From Rhizobiaceae bacterium UBA1291 (GTDB lineage Bacteria > Pseudomonadota > Alphaproteobacteria > Rhizobiales > Rhizobiaceae), in assembly GCA_002307905.1 (NCBI GenBank), contig DBUL01000171.1, forward strand, positions 7,950-22,289: a stretch of 14,340 bases of DNA, in the 5' to 3' direction. Below the pieces are notes generated by a model. It did no database searches and had not been told where the DNA came from. It saw only the letters and a program-made list of their open reading frames with translations. This document shows, piece after piece, positions 7,283 to 13,789 of this stretch. Each line of letters opens with the position of its first letter. Positions within the stretch are counted from its first letter, which is position 1. A program made the position numbers and the translations under genes.

Positions 7283-7335
7283 CGCAGGTCGGCGCCCGTT
7301 TTCTGTCGAGACCTGCGGATCGATTGGCGGAATCG
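7283..7335 (+). repeat. Two consecutive hairpins in the probable leader of the SH3-protein gene
   Basis: CGCAGGTC (7283-7290) pairs perfectly with GACCTGCG (7310-7317) around a 19-base loop. Immediately after, CGATT (7321-7325) pairs with AATCG (7331-7335) around GGCGG. Both lie within 95 bases of the ATG at 7375 and could shape the 5' end of that mRNA. No riboswitch class is recognised. Confidence 0.35.
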
Positions 7336-7374
7336 CGGGGAAGCCTTTGAAATCTTTGAGCGATCGGAACCGCC

Positions 7375-7911
7375 ATGCGTCACTTCGTGCTTCGTGCCTC
7401 ACTCATTGCGTGGATCGCCCTCGGGCTTTCGGCGATGGGGGGAACGATAGCCGATGCCCAAGCCGTGTCCAAGGGGTCGAGCGGCCTGCCCTTGCCACGC
7501 TTTGTCAGCCTGAAAGCCCAACGCGTCAATCTCCGGATCGGTCCCAGCACCGACTATGCGGTGTCCTGGCTCTACCTGAAATCCGGCCTACCGGTCGAGA
7601 TCATCCAGGAGTACGAGAACTGGAGGCGCATTCGCGATGCGGACGGCACAGAGGGATGGGTGAGCCAGAGCCTGGTATCCGGCGAGCGCACTGCAGTCGC
7701 CGCGCCCTGGATGCGCGGCAATGATGTCTTCGTGATCTTGCGCGCCGACTCGCAGTCTAGCGCCGCAGCCGTCGCAAAGCTCGAGCCGGGTGTGGTGATC
7801 CGCCTCCAGCAGTGCACCGGCAACTGGTGCCTGGCAGAAGCGGGCGGCATCACCGGCTGGGTCGCCCAGGCCGAGATCTGGGGCGCTTATCCCGGAGAGG
7901 CGTTCAAATAA
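7375..7911 (+). CDS. Secreted protein with two bacterial SH3-like domains
   Basis: A 178-residue protein with a likely Sec signal peptide: MRHFVLR, hydrophobic core LIAWIALGLSAMGG, and cleavage near ADAQA (residues 28-30). The mature part has two SH3b-like repeats. The first, about 45-103, includes VNLRIGPSTDYAVSWLYLK and ends in GWVSQSLV. The second, about 115-170, includes ILRADSQSSAAAVAKLEPG and ends in GWVAQAEIWG. C147 and C152 in the second domain may form a disulfide. Such proteins are thought to bind peptidoglycan or other wall components in the periplasm; here that is inference. The start is supported by GGA seven bases upstream and by the signal peptide. The last 8 bases overlap the end of the convergent PfkB-family kinase gene. 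Homologues are common in Rhizobiales as uncharacterised SH3 proteins. Confidence 0.88.
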   Translation: MRHFVLRASLIAWIALGLSAMGGTIADAQAVSKGSSGLPLPRFVSLKAQRVNLRIGPSTDYAVSWLYLKSGLPVEIIQEYENWRRIRDADGTEGWVSQSLVSGERTAVAAPWMRGNDVFVILRADSQSSAAAVAKLEPGVVIRLQQCTGNWCLAEAGGITGWVAQAEIWGAYPGEAFK

Positions 7912-8896
7912 GGCCGGCGTCGTGGGCTGCGTGCGAAAGCGACCCGAATGGACGGGGACCTATCTGCTGAATGACGATTCCGGCAGCGAGGCAGCCGAGC
8001 CGCCCGCAGTCGTAGAGTGTCCGGCCTTGCGTATAGCCATAGAGGAAGCCGGCGGCGAACAGGTCCCCAGCGCCGGTCGTATCGACCAGCTTGTCGATCA
8101 CCGTTGCTTCGACACGGATGCGCTCGCTACCTTTTAGGATCACCGCGCCATCTTCGCTCATTGTCACGGCTGCGAGCTTGCAGTCTTGCGCCATCCTTTC
8201 CAGCGCGAGATCAAAATCGTCGGTCTCGTAGAGGGAAAGAGCTTCCTGTTTGTTCGAAAAGACGATGTCGACCGTGCCGGATCGCATCAGGTCGAGGAAT
8301 TCGCCACGGTAGCGGCCGACACAGAAGCTGTCCGACAAGGTCATCGACATTTCGCGACCGTTCTCGTGAGCAATGCGGGCACAATCGAGGATTGCCTGTT
8401 TGGCACGCGGCGGATCCCATAGATAGCCCTCGAAATAGGTCACCTTCGACTGGGCGACGACTGCCGGCTCGACATCTTCCGGACCGAACTCGACGCAGGC
8501 GCCGAGGTGAGTGTTCATCGAGCGCTCGCCGTCCTCGGTGACGAAGATCATGCTGCGCGCGGTCGGCGGAAAGCTACCTTCCGGCTTGGTCTCGTAGTGC
8601 ACACCCTGGGCACGAATGTCATGCGCGAAGATCTTGCCCAGTTGATCGTCGGCAACCTTGCCAAAATAAGCGGCTTTCCCCCCAAGACTGGCGATTCCGG
8701 CGGCTGTATTGCCGGCGCTGCCGCCGGAGGCTTCGACGGCGGGGCCCATCAGAGCGTAGAGCTTCTCGGCGCGCGCGGCGTCGATCAGGTTCATCGCGCC
8801 CTTGGTAATCCCATTGTCGACGAGGAAGGCTTCCTCACAACGTGAAATGATGTCGACGATAGCGTTACCGACGGTGAGAACATCGAACCTGCTCAT
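7904..8896 (-). CDS. PfkB-family kinase, probable adenosine kinase
   Basis: A 330-residue ribokinase-fold kinase, cytoplasmic, that phosphorylates a nucleoside or sugar with ATP. The family N-terminal pattern is VLTVGNAIVDI (6-16), the substrate loop is GGSAGNTAAGIASLGG (58-73), and the C-terminal PfkB signature DTTGAGDLFAAGFLYG (272-287) carries the catalytic base Asp278 and the anion-hole glycines. The overall sequence, for example SMNTHLGACVEFGPED and YFEGYLWDPP, matches bacterial proteins annotated as adenosine kinase, which would return adenosine to AMP. Substrate identity is not provable here. The stop overlaps the SH3-protein gene by 8 bases in a tail-to-tail arrangement without a terminator. 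Upstream is the 388-base gap with the RNA candidate. Confidence 0.9.
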   Translation of the reverse strand: MSRFDVLTVGNAIVDIISRCEEAFLVDNGITKGAMNLIDAARAEKLYALMGPAVEASGGSAGNTAAGIASLGGKAAYFGKVADDQLGKIFAHDIRAQGVHYETKPEGSFPPTARSMIFVTEDGERSMNTHLGACVEFGPEDVEPAVVAQSKVTYFEGYLWDPPRAKQAILDCARIAHENGREMSMTLSDSFCVGRYRGEFLDLMRSGTVDIVFSNKQEALSLYETDDFDLALERMAQDCKLAAVTMSEDGAVILKGSERIRVEATVIDKLVDTTGAGDLFAAGFLYGYTQGRTLYDCGRLGCLAAGIVIQQIGPRPFGSLSHAAHDAGLI

Positions 8897-9034
8897 GAAT
8901 TCCGGATCTCCGATAGTGTAGGTTTTCAGGTCATAACCGTTTTTCTCGGGCGTAAAAGGAAAAACCGCCAGCTGAAGCGGAATTGCGTAGACGTCATTCC
9001 GTTGTCACGCAGACCGATTAGACAGAGTTCAAGT

Positions 9035-9185
9035 GACGACGGCACAATGCGCCTCACACGCAGTGCCGTCGGCTCGGGACAGATCCGTCCCCCTTCCAGC
9101 TCGCATCGACCACGGATGTACTGGCGACGCGGCGTGGAGCCCAACGGGATTGGGCAGGAAAGCGGGGGAAGCCCCGCTTTTTTCG
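9035..9185 (+). ncRNA. Candidate structured small RNA ending in an intrinsic terminator
   Basis: Consecutive hairpins are visible on this strand. The first is CGACGGCAC (9037-9045) with GTGCCGTCG (9063-9071), holding an inner TGCG/CGCA stem (9048-9051, 9059-9062). The second is GGGAC/GTCCC (9076-9080, 9087-9091). The third is CCACG/CGTGG (9110-9114, 9133-9137). The fourth is GCCCAA/TTGGGC (9139-9144, 9150-9155). The last is the terminator at 9159-9183. A pyrimidine-rich stretch, CCCCCTTCC (9089-9097), could act as an anti-Shine-Dalgarno seed as in many alphaproteobacterial riboregulators. The 5' end is a guess: I see no convincing promoter, and TTGTCA at 9002 has no good -10 partner. I cannot match it to a named RNA family. 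The terminator has no upstream plus-strand protein gene to serve, which is the main reason to propose an RNA. Confidence 0.5.
9159..9184 (+). terminator. Strong rho-independent terminator in the kinase-AEC gap
   Basis: AAAGCGGGG (9159-9167) and CCCCGCTTT (9172-9180) pair perfectly around GAAG, followed by a run of six T (9178-9183). It points along the plus strand and lies 101 bases before the AEC permease start. Confidence 0.9.
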
Positions 9186-9187
9186 TA

Positions 9188-9236
9188 TGTCTGCCGTACT
9201 GACAATGACCAAAGCGCACTGGCCGCACGGCAGGCA
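9188..9236. repeat. Inverted repeat upstream of the AEC permease gene
   Basis: TGTCTGCCGT (9188-9197) pairs with ACGGCAGGCA (9227-9236), 10 pairs with one G-T wobble, around 29 bases. It lies between the terminator and the ATG at 9285, so it may be an operator or a leader hairpin for the permease. No regulator gene is adjacent. Confidence 0.35.
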
Positions 9237-9284
9237 TCGCGGTAGGTCTTCGCTCCCCAAATCCTCCCGAGAGCCATTCCTCCC

Positions 9285-10229
9285 ATGTATGCCATAGCCC
9301 AGGACGTCTTTCCGATTTTCATTCTCATCCTATTCGGCTGGAGCCTCGTGAAGGTCAGGGTGCTGAATGCGGATATCGGCGATGGTCTCGGGGAGTTTGT
9401 GTTCAAGGTCGCGGTGCCGGTCCTGCTCTTCAACACGATATCCCACGCTGACTTCCACGGGGCTTCGCCCTTCCGCCTCTGGACCGCCTACTTCTCCGGC
9501 GTGGGAGTGACCTGGGCGGTCGGTCATCTTCTCGCGACACGGCTCTTCGGGCGGGATGCGCGCGTGGGCGTGCTGGCAGGCGTATCCTCCGCCTTTGCCA
9601 ACAACATCTTCATCGGCCTACCGCTGGTCGAGCGCACCGTCGGCAGCGATGGCATCGTCGCGGTGTCAATCCTGCTTGCCGTGCATCTGCCGCTGATGAT
9701 GGTGATCGGCACGGTGTTGATGGAGCGCGCCGAGCAAAAGGTGAACGGCGGCGTATCCCGGGGGCTGGTAGACATATTTCGCCAGGTTGGCACCAATCTC
9801 ATGCGCAATCCGCTGGTCATAGGCCTTGTCGCTGGCCTTCTGATGCACCTGAGCGGGCTCAAACTGCCCAATGTGCTGGCGAGCGTTGTTGATCAGGTCA
9901 CCGCCATGGCAGCCCCGGCCGCGCTGATTTCACTCGGCATGGCACTGAACAAATACGGGATCCACGGCAATGTCCGCATCGCCTCCGTTGTCGCCATTCT
10001 CAAATTGCTGCTCATGCCGGCCTGCGTCTGGCTCGCCTGTCGGCTCCTGGGGCTGAGCGACGACTGGACCGCGGCCCTGGTGCTGACCTCCTCGGTTCCG
10101 ACCGGCATCAATGCCTGGCTGATCGCCAATCGGTTCGGCGTAGGCCATGGACTTGCTGCTTCGGCGATCTCGCTTTCCACGGCCGTCGGCGTGCTGAGCG
10201 TCACCCTGTGGGCCTGGTTCCTGCAGTAG
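9285..10229 (+). CDS. AEC (auxin efflux carrier) family permease
   Basis: A 314-residue inner-membrane transporter. It has two groups of hydrophobic helices around a hydrophilic middle (EQKVNGGVSRGLVDIFRQVG, about 150-169), about ten helices in all, typical of the family. Recognisable segments are FPIFILILFGWSLVK near the N-terminus, FKVAVPVLLFNTI (40-52), SAFANNIFIGLPLV (106-119) and, in the second half, APAALISLGMAL and TSSVPTGINAWLIANRFG. Bacterial AEC members export or import small organic acids or amino acids; the substrate cannot be told here, and the plant auxin name should not be taken literally. The ATG lacks a strong Shine-Dalgarno sequence. The gene stands alone; it converges on cycM with a terminator between them. 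Confidence 0.9.
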   Translation: MYAIAQDVFPIFILILFGWSLVKVRVLNADIGDGLGEFVFKVAVPVLLFNTISHADFHGASPFRLWTAYFSGVGVTWAVGHLLATRLFGRDARVGVLAGVSSAFANNIFIGLPLVERTVGSDGIVAVSILLAVHLPLMMVIGTVLMERAEQKVNGGVSRGLVDIFRQVGTNLMRNPLVIGLVAGLLMHLSGLKLPNVLASVVDQVTAMAAPAALISLGMALNKYGIHGNVRIASVVAILKLLLMPACVWLACRLLGLSDDWTAALVLTSSVPTGINAWLIANRFGVGHGLAASAISLSTAVGVLSVTLWAWFLQ

Positions 10230-10252
10230 ACCGCATGCGGGGACCCTGAACG

Positions 10253-10280
10253 AAAAATGCCCGGTCGAGACCGGGCATTC
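10253..10280 (-). terminator. Rho-independent terminator after cycM
   Basis: AATGCCCGGTC (10256-10266) and GACCGGGCATT (10269-10279) form a stem of about 10 bp around TCGA. On the minus strand it is followed by a run of five T (complement of 10253-10257), so it ends the cycM transcript. On the plus strand the tail is not T-rich, so it would stop AEC transcription less well. Confidence 0.88.
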
Positions 10281-10302
10281 CAATTGAACAAATCCGCTGG
10301 GA

Positions 10303-11040
10303 TCAGTTATTTGCCGCCGGTGCCGGCTCAGTTTGCGCAGCCGGTGCTTCGGCATCAGCAGCAGGCGCCGCGTCGGTTGCCGGAGCAGCTTCTTCTGCAG
10401 GCGCTGCATCCGCAGGCGCTTCCGCTTCAGCCGGTGCAGCCTCCACGCCCTCGGCGGGAGCAGCGGCCTCTTCCGGGGCAACGGCTTCAGCCTGCGGCAG
10501 CGGAACCGGGGTGTCGGCCAGCGAGCGCAGATAGGCGATCAGGTTGGCGCGCTCGTCTTCCCTCTTGAGACCGGCGAAGCTCATCGCCGTACCGGGGACG
10601 AAGCTCCTTGGAGCAGTCAGGTAGTGGCTAAGGTTGTCATAGGTCCAAGTGACCGAAGCACCCTGCGAGAATTCCTTCATGGCGGCCGAATAGCCGAAAC
10701 CTTCATGCGATGCGACCGGACGCTCGACAATGCCGAACAGGTTCGGGCCAACCTTGTTGGCGCCGCCCTTGTCGCCGGTGTGACAGCTGACGCATTTCTT
10801 GAAGACCGTTTCGCCAACGGCGGCATCGGCGCTTGCCAGGAGCGTGGCAATCGGCGTCTCCGCAGCTGCGGCGGCATCGGCGCCAGCTTGAGCCTCAGAA
10901 GAAGCTTCGGCGACGATCGCATAGCCTTCCTTCTCCGGAACCTCCGCGTGGAAAATGCCTTCCGACACGATGGATACGGTCATCAGGACGAAAACGGTGC
11001 CAAGAAGAGCACCAACGCCCATGTTCACATATGAGTTCAT
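10303..11040 (-). CDS. cycM: Membrane-anchored class I cytochrome c, CycM type
   Basis: A 245-residue cytochrome c tethered to the inner membrane and facing the periplasm, where CycM-type proteins pass electrons from the bc1 complex to terminal oxidases. A single N-terminal helix (about residues 7-27, [20 protein letters not shown]) is an uncleaved anchor. The haem-binding motif CVSCH is at 83-87 (in [15 protein letters not shown]) and the distal ligand is Met153 in PGTAMSFAG. After the domain ends near residue 178 there is a tail of about 67 residues made almost wholly of Ala, Pro and Glu with a few Asp, probably disordered. Bradyrhizobium CycM, as I recall, is about 184 residues and lacks such a tail. 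I prefer the ATG at 11040, with GGGAG nine bases upstream, over the TTG two codons earlier. Divergent from kdsB. Confidence 0.92.
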   Translation of the reverse strand: MNSYVNMGVGALLGTVFVLMTVSIVSEGIFHAEVPEKEGYAIVAEASSEAQAGADAAAAAETPIATLLASADAAVGETVFKKCVSCHTGDKGGANKVGPNLFGIVERPVASHEGFGYSAAMKEFSQGASVTWTYDNLSHYLTAPRSFVPGTAMSFAGLKREDERANLIAYLRSLADTPVPLPQAEAVAPEEAAAPAEGVEAAPAEAEAPADAAPAEEAAPATDAAPAADAEAPAAQTEPAPAANN

Positions 11041-11049
11041 CTGCAAACG

Positions 11050-11054
11050 CTCCC
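11050..11054 (-). promoter_or_regulatory. Shine-Dalgarno site for cycM
   Basis: GGGAG on the minus strand ends 9 bases before the ATG at 11040 but only 3 bases before the in-frame TTG at 11046, which favours the ATG as the start. Confidence 0.55.
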
Positions 11055-11115
11055 ATGCAGCCGGCGGATCAGCGGCCGGACGATCTTGAAATCGCGCGGA
11101 ACCTATGTCTTTTGC

Positions 11116-11121
11116 TTGACA
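11116..11121 (+). promoter_or_regulatory. Possible -35 element upstream of kdsB
   Basis: CTTGACA at 11115-11121 matches the alphaproteobacterial -35 consensus CTTGAC. The region about 17 bases further on (near 11139-11144) has no good -10 match, so this is a weak call. A second TTGACA occurs at 11158-11163, too near the ATG at 11194 for an ordinary leader. On the opposite strand, TTGCAA and TAGGTT (17 apart) could be a cycM promoter. Confidence 0.3.
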
Positions 11122-11193
11122 GTTGCAACACGATTGTGGTCCCCAATTCGGGACTTTTTGACACTTTTCCGGCGTGATTTGAAGGGGCTGACG

Positions 11194-11949
11194 ATGAATA
11201 AAGACGAATTGGGTAAGACCCTCGTGCTGATCCCCGCCCGTATGGCTTCAACCCGCTTGCCAGGCAAGCCACTCGCCGACATCAGCGGAAAGCCGATGAT
11301 CGTACAGGTGGCGATGCGGGCACGCGAGGCAAATGTCGGACGAATCATCGTCGCGGTCGATGACCAACAGGTCTACGATGCGGTCGAGGCTGCCGGTTTC
11401 GAGGTGGTGATGACCAGCTTCGATCACCAATCCGGATCGGACCGGATCCACGAGGCTCTCACCAAGGCCGATCCGGACGGCAAGGTCGAGACGGTGATCA
11501 ATGTCCAGGGTGACTTGCCAACGATCGAGCCAGAAACCATCCGCGCAGCGCTGCGCCCTCTCGACAACCCGGACGTCGACATCGCCACGCTGACGGTCGA
11601 GATCACCGACGAGGAAGAAAAGACCAATCCCAACGTCGTCAAGGTCGTCGGTTCGCCGTTGTCGGACACACGGCTTCGCGCCCTCTATTTCACCCGCGCG
11701 ACCGCGCCCTACGGCAAGGGGCCGCTCTACCACCACATTGGCCTTTACGCCTATCGTCGCGAGGCACTTGAGCGCTTCGTGGCCCTTCAGCCCTCGCCTC
11801 TGGAAAAGCGCGAGTCGCTCGAACAGCTCAGGGCGCTCGAGGCCGGCATGCGCATCGACGTCGAAATCGTCAACTCGGTCCCGCTCGGCGTCGACACGCC
11901 CGCCGACCTGGAAAAGGCAAGGCAGATACTTGGCCTCAAGGCCAGTTAA
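11194..11949 (+). CDS. kdsB: 3-deoxy-manno-octulosonate cytidylyltransferase (CMP-KDO synthetase)
   Basis: A 251-residue enzyme of normal length. It activates KDO with CTP to CMP-KDO for the inner core of lipopolysaccharide, in the cytoplasm. The nucleotide-binding signature [15 protein letters not shown] (13-27) is exact, followed by SGKPMI, VNVQGD-type metal and nucleotide contact (VINVQGDLP, 101-109), [30 protein letters not shown] and the C-terminal [12 protein letters not shown]. The reading frame is open back to 11086, but the ATG at 11194 has AAGGGG upstream at good distance and begins at the family N-terminus. The pheA start follows the stop after 16 bases, so the two genes are very likely one operon. 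It diverges from cycM. Confidence 0.96.
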   Translation: MNKDELGKTLVLIPARMASTRLPGKPLADISGKPMIVQVAMRAREANVGRIIVAVDDQQVYDAVEAAGFEVVMTSFDHQSGSDRIHEALTKADPDGKVETVINVQGDLPTIEPETIRAALRPLDNPDVDIATLTVEITDEEEKTNPNVVKVVGSPLSDTRLRALYFTRATAPYGKGPLYHHIGLYAYRREALERFVALQPSPLEKRESLEQLRALEAGMRIDVEIVNSVPLGVDTPADLEKARQILGLKAS

Positions 11950-11965
11950 GAGAACGGACAATCCG

Positions 11966-12820
11966 ATGATGACCAGGACCAACAGGATCGCCTTCCAGGG
12001 TGAATTCGGCGCCAATTCCGACATGGCATGCCGGGACATGTATCCACAGATGGAACCGCTCCCTTGCCCGACCTTCGAGGATGCCTTCGTGGCACTCGAG
12101 ACCGGCGAGGCCGACCTTGCAATGATCCCAATCGAGAACACGCTCGCGGGCCGCGTTGCCGATATCCACTATCTGCTGCCGCTGTCGCGGCTACACATCA
12201 TCGGCGAATACTTCATGCCGATCCGCTTCCAGTTGATGGTGCTGCCGGGTATGAAGATAAATGAGATCCGCCCCGTCCACAGCCATATCCACGCGCTCGG
12301 CCAGTGCCGCAAGATCATTCGCAGCAACGGCTGGAAGGCCGTCGTCGCCGGTGACACTGCAGGCGCGGCAAAGCTGGTGGCGGAAAAGGGTGATCGAAGC
12401 ATGGCGGCACTCGCCCCAGGGCTTGCCGCCTCCCTCTACGGGCTGGAAATCCTCGCCGAGAATGTCGAGGATTCGGACAACAATGTCACGCGTTTCGTCG
12501 TCCTGTCCCGCGACGAAGACGAGCCGAAGCGAAAGAGCGCCGACGAGACGTTCATCACCACCTTCGTCTTCAACGTGCGCAACATTCCAGCAGCCCTCTA
12601 CAAGGCGATGGGCGGCTTTGCCACGAACGGCGTCAACATGACCAAGCTCGAAAGCTACCAGATCGGCGGCAAGTTCATCGCGACGCAGTTTTATGCCGAT
12701 ATCGAGGGACACCCGGACGACGCGCCGGTGAAACGGGCACTGGAAGAACTGCGCTTCTTCTCGGAGAAAGTACACATTCTCGGCGTCTACAAGGCCCACG
12801 CCATGCGCGGCAGGTTCTGA
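11966..12820 (+). CDS. pheA: Prephenate dehydratase with ACT domain
   Basis: A 284-residue monofunctional prephenate dehydratase, without the chorismate mutase domain found in enterobacterial PheA. It converts prephenate to phenylpyruvate, the committed step to phenylalanine. The N-terminal catalytic part shows IAFQGEFGANSDMA (8-21), MIPIENTLAGRV (53-64) and the catalytic TRF motif as NVTRFVVLSRD (Thr175-Arg176-Phe177). The C-terminal ACT domain (about 190-275) contains ESYQIGGKFIATQFYADIEG, the region that senses phenylalanine (ESYQIGG at 219-225 in place of the more usual ESRP). Feedback inhibition by phenylalanine is expected from the family. Two ATGs lie in tandem (11966, 11969); either may be used. 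It is co-transcribed with kdsB and converges on nudC with 9 bases between the two stops. Confidence 0.95.
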   Translation: MMTRTNRIAFQGEFGANSDMACRDMYPQMEPLPCPTFEDAFVALETGEADLAMIPIENTLAGRVADIHYLLPLSRLHIIGEYFMPIRFQLMVLPGMKINEIRPVHSHIHALGQCRKIIRSNGWKAVVAGDTAGAAKLVAEKGDRSMAALAPGLAASLYGLEILAENVEDSDNNVTRFVVLSRDEDEPKRKSADETFITTFVFNVRNIPAALYKAMGGFATNGVNMTKLESYQIGGKFIATQFYADIEGHPDDAPVKRALEELRFFSEKVHILGVYKAHAMRGRF

Positions 12821-12833
12821 GGCCGGGCCTCAG
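12817..12833. repeat. Perfect palindrome containing both stop codons of pheA and nudC
   Basis: CTGAGGCC (12817-12824), G, GGCCTCAG (12826-12833). The pheA stop TGA is 12818-12820 and the nudC stop, read on the minus strand, is 12830-12832. There is no T run on either side. It may form a hairpin at the 3' end of both mRNAs and act as a shared weak terminator or decay barrier. Confidence 0.6.
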
Positions 12834-13789
12834 CGCTTCCAGTCAAGCCAGTCGACGATCAGGCGCCTGGCTATCGTTCCGTCGATCGGAAGGCTCACGC
12901 CGTTGACCGGGCCCTGCTCGATCAGTTCGGCGATTTCCGCCCGACCGAACCAACGGCAATCGGCAAGCTCGGCCTCGTCCGCCTGGATGTCGAAGGAGAT
13001 CGCCTCGGCGAAGCAGCCCAGCATCAGCTGATGCGGCATCGGCCAGGGCTGCGAGGCGTGATAGCGGACGCGACCGATCTCGATGCCGGATTCCTCGCGC
13101 GTCTCGCGACGCACTGCGTTCTCTATGGTCTCGCCCGGCTCGACGAAGCCCGCAAGGCTCGAATACAAGCCGTCGGGGAAGCGATGGTTACGGCCAAGCA
13201 GGCAACGGTCGCGCTTTTCGTCGATCGCCAGCATGATCGCGACCGGATCGGTGCGGGGAAAGATTTCGTGGTCGCAAGCCGTGCAGACGCGCTTGTAGCC
13301 GCCGATGCGAATCGCCATTGCCGAGCCGCATCGCCCGCAGAAGCGATTGTCGGCATTCCAACGCAAGAGACTGAGTGCCTGGGCCGCCTCGCCCACGAGA
13401 TCCTCTCCGACCAGCTTGTCGCGATAAAGGGCACGGGCATCGGCCGGCTTGTAGTGGCTCTCCAGGTCCTCGGCAGGGCATTGCACCGGGACGGCTATCC
13501 TCGGCTCGCCATTCGGCCGAAAGCCGAGCAGGACGGCATTGTCGAAGTCGGGTGCCAGCTCGGCCAGTTCGTAAGGCGCAAAGAGCGGATCGAGCACCTG
13601 GCCGTCATGCTTCAGTACGAGCTTGGCATCGCAGAAGGCGAGGATGTGGGTTCCCTCCACCGCGAGCGCCTTTTCAAGGGAAGTCTCGTCGCGGTGCTCG
13701 CTGTCGCGGGCCAGGGCATTACGGGAAAAGGCGGTCAGGTCGCTGGGCTCGAGATGCGGGCCGCTGAAGTCGAAAATCGATTTTTTCAT
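12830..13789 (-). CDS. nudC: NADH pyrophosphatase / NAD-RNA decapping Nudix hydrolase
   Basis: A 319-residue NudC-type Nudix enzyme that cleaves NADH to NMNH and AMP; the E. coli relative also removes NAD caps from RNA 5' ends. A zinc ribbon is formed by C151, C154, C169 and C172 (CGRCGS and VCTACD). The Nudix box spans 204-226: GFVEPGETIENAVRRETREE followed by SGI, with all catalytic glutamates. Downstream is the NADH-specific motif, here SQPWPMPHQ (236-244) in place of the usual SQPWPFPxS. The N-terminal domain (1-130) is of the variable NudC type. The frame extends upstream to 14131, but that part overlaps the HIT gene and is not coding. The ATG overlaps the HIT stop (ATGA), showing translational coupling. 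Confidence 0.94.
   Translation of the reverse strand: MKKSIFDFSGPHLEPSDLTAFSRNALARDSEHRDETSLEKALAVEGTHILAFCDAKLVLKHDGQVLDPLFAPYELAELAPDFDNAVLLGFRPNGEPRIAVPVQCPAEDLESHYKPADARALYRDKLVGEDLVGEAAQALSLLRWNADNRFCGRCGSAMAIRIGGYKRVCTACDHEIFPRTDPVAIMLAIDEKRDRCLLGRNHRFPDGLYSSLAGFVEPGETIENAVRRETREESGIEIGRVRYHASQPWPMPHQLMLGCFAEAISFDIQADEAELADCRWFGRAEIAELIEQGPVNGVSLPIDGTIARRLIVDWLDWKR

Larger units (their letters stand above)
8897..9284. other. 388-base gene-free gap holding an RNA candidate and an inverted repeat
   Basis: No ORF in this gap looks real: the short frames here cross the terminator hairpin and show no family features. From left to right it holds the upstream region of the PfkB kinase (8897 to about 9000, AT-richer, no clear promoter), a GTCAC/GTGAC repeat (9004-9008, 9033-9037), the hairpin series and terminator of the RNA candidate, and an inverted repeat at 9188-9236 in front of the AEC permease gene. 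Confidence 0.7.

Noticed and set aside
9002..9202. Small plus-strand ORF (66 codons) in the kinase-AEC gap
   Set aside because: It runs through a strong terminator hairpin, has no ribosome-binding site and no homology I recognise.
11738..11965. 76-codon upstream extension of the pheA frame
   Set aside because: It lies inside kdsB in another frame and is Ser/Arg-rich; PheA begins at the MMTRTNRIAF segment.
11248..12141. 297-codon minus-strand ORF opposite kdsB
   Set aside because: Antisense shadow of an unambiguous KdsB and the start of PheA; no family features.
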